From NCBI GenBank assembly GCA_022841565.1, contig JALHRH010000004.1, positions 1 through 51,235 on the forward strand: a DNA stretch of 51,235 bases, read 5' to 3'. Below the pieces are notes generated by a model. It worked only from the letters and a program-made list of their open reading frames with translations. It was not told where the DNA came from and searched no databases. Below are positions 50,949-51,235 of this stretch, piece by piece (position 1 is the stretch's first letter; each line of letters opens with the position of its first letter). The stretch comes from Mycobacterium sp. (GTDB lineage: Bacteria > Actinomycetota > Actinomycetes > Mycobacteriales > Mycobacteriaceae). Position numbers and translations under genes: made by a program.

Positions 50949-51235
50949 CGCGCCGCTCCACCCTTCGATCGCCGAGTAGTCCGGAGCTTATGCCGCCGCC
51001 GGGAGTCACGTAGCCAATTGCAGGAAACACATCCTCCGTCGTCAATGATCTGAGATGCAGATTGCGCCACGAACTCTCATCACTGCGTCTCGTGATTTAG
51101 CAGCCATCGGGTCGGACAATCTGTTCGGGGGCATTCAGGATGAGCACTGGGGGGTAGCGATCCGGCGTTGACGATGAGCAGCTCGTTCGACGGGTCGTGC
51201 CTGGGTTGTGCTTGTGGTGCCGGGGCGGCACGGTG
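50949..51235. other. Upstream region of copy 3, near window end
   Basis: The first 53 bp repeat the leader of PE-lipase copy 2 (49228-49280) with about four mismatches. Beyond that, a minus-strand frame is open from the window edge to a TAA at 51097-51099 and would encode about 45 residues ending VLILNAPEQIVRPDGC. It may be the end of an unidentified gene cut by the window; I cannot assign it and the support is weak. No ribosome site can be judged because its start lies outside. Confidence 0.3.

Noticed and set aside
1..51235. CRISPR array, rRNA or complete insertion sequence
   Set aside because: No regularly spaced repeats of CRISPR type, no rRNA sequence, and no transposase or terminal inverted repeats were found.

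Overview
The window is high-GC actinobacterial DNA. It comes from a Mycobacterium, most likely a slow grower. Three PE-domain lipases of the LipY type carry the YxxxE type VII secretion signal. Two blocks match the Mycobacterium tuberculosis gene order as I remember it: pgmA, crcB1, crcB2, the DUF190 gene, the CitE-like gene, the SRPBCC gene and the sulfatase (Rv3068c to Rv3077), and the LLM, acyl-CoA-dehydrogenase-like, HxlR and LipY genes (Rv3093c to Rv3097c). The species cannot be named from the sequence alone. Many starts lack a Shine-Dalgarno site but have a TANNNT -10 hexamer 6 to 8 bases upstream, as expected for mycobacterial leaderless mRNAs.

1 to 3.05 kb: a minus-strand CoA-ester catabolic operon (AMP-dependent ligase, two-domain dehydratase, start of an acyl-CoA dehydrogenase). 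Its near-consensus promoter is overlapped by inverted repeats. 3.2 to 6.2 kb: a small accessory island beside tRNA-Ala(GGC). It holds a frameshifted HTH gene, a DUF4062 protein, and a divergent toxin/antitoxin-like pair with its own operator.

6.4 to 23.2 kb: mostly conserved chromosome. It contains phosphoglucomutase, a two-subunit fluoride channel with a triple-DUF190 protein, an MbtK-like acyltransferase, a CitE-like lyase, an SRPBCC/sulfatase pair, SPFH and patatin proteins, an LLM oxidoreductase, and a hemerythrin / 49-aa / SelO cluster. Two short LLM-like remnants mark decayed genes.

23.3 to 32 kb: two divergently regulated catabolic modules. A TetR and a tocopherol-cyclase-like gene face a Rieske oxygenase and a DapB-like dehydrogenase. 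An HxlR regulator faces a three-gene operon (acyl-CoA-dehydrogenase-like, LLM, MDR reductase). 32.1 to 33.4 kb: a putative copper-responsive segment with three TACCC-N5-GGGTA palindromes, one inside the spacer of a near-perfect promoter, and a Met-rich membrane protein.

33.5 to 43.6 kb: cell-wall and envelope proteins (transglycosylase, LppP/LprE-like, M15 peptidase, class C-like serine hydrolase) mixed with SDR, TetR/SRPBCC, DUF2855, VOC and PhyH genes. 43.6 to 51.2 kb: three PE-lipase copies on the minus strand, interleaved with a Tat-exported PGRP amidase and a transmembrane Ser/Thr kinase on the plus strand. The third lipase is split by a one-base frameshift in a G6 run.
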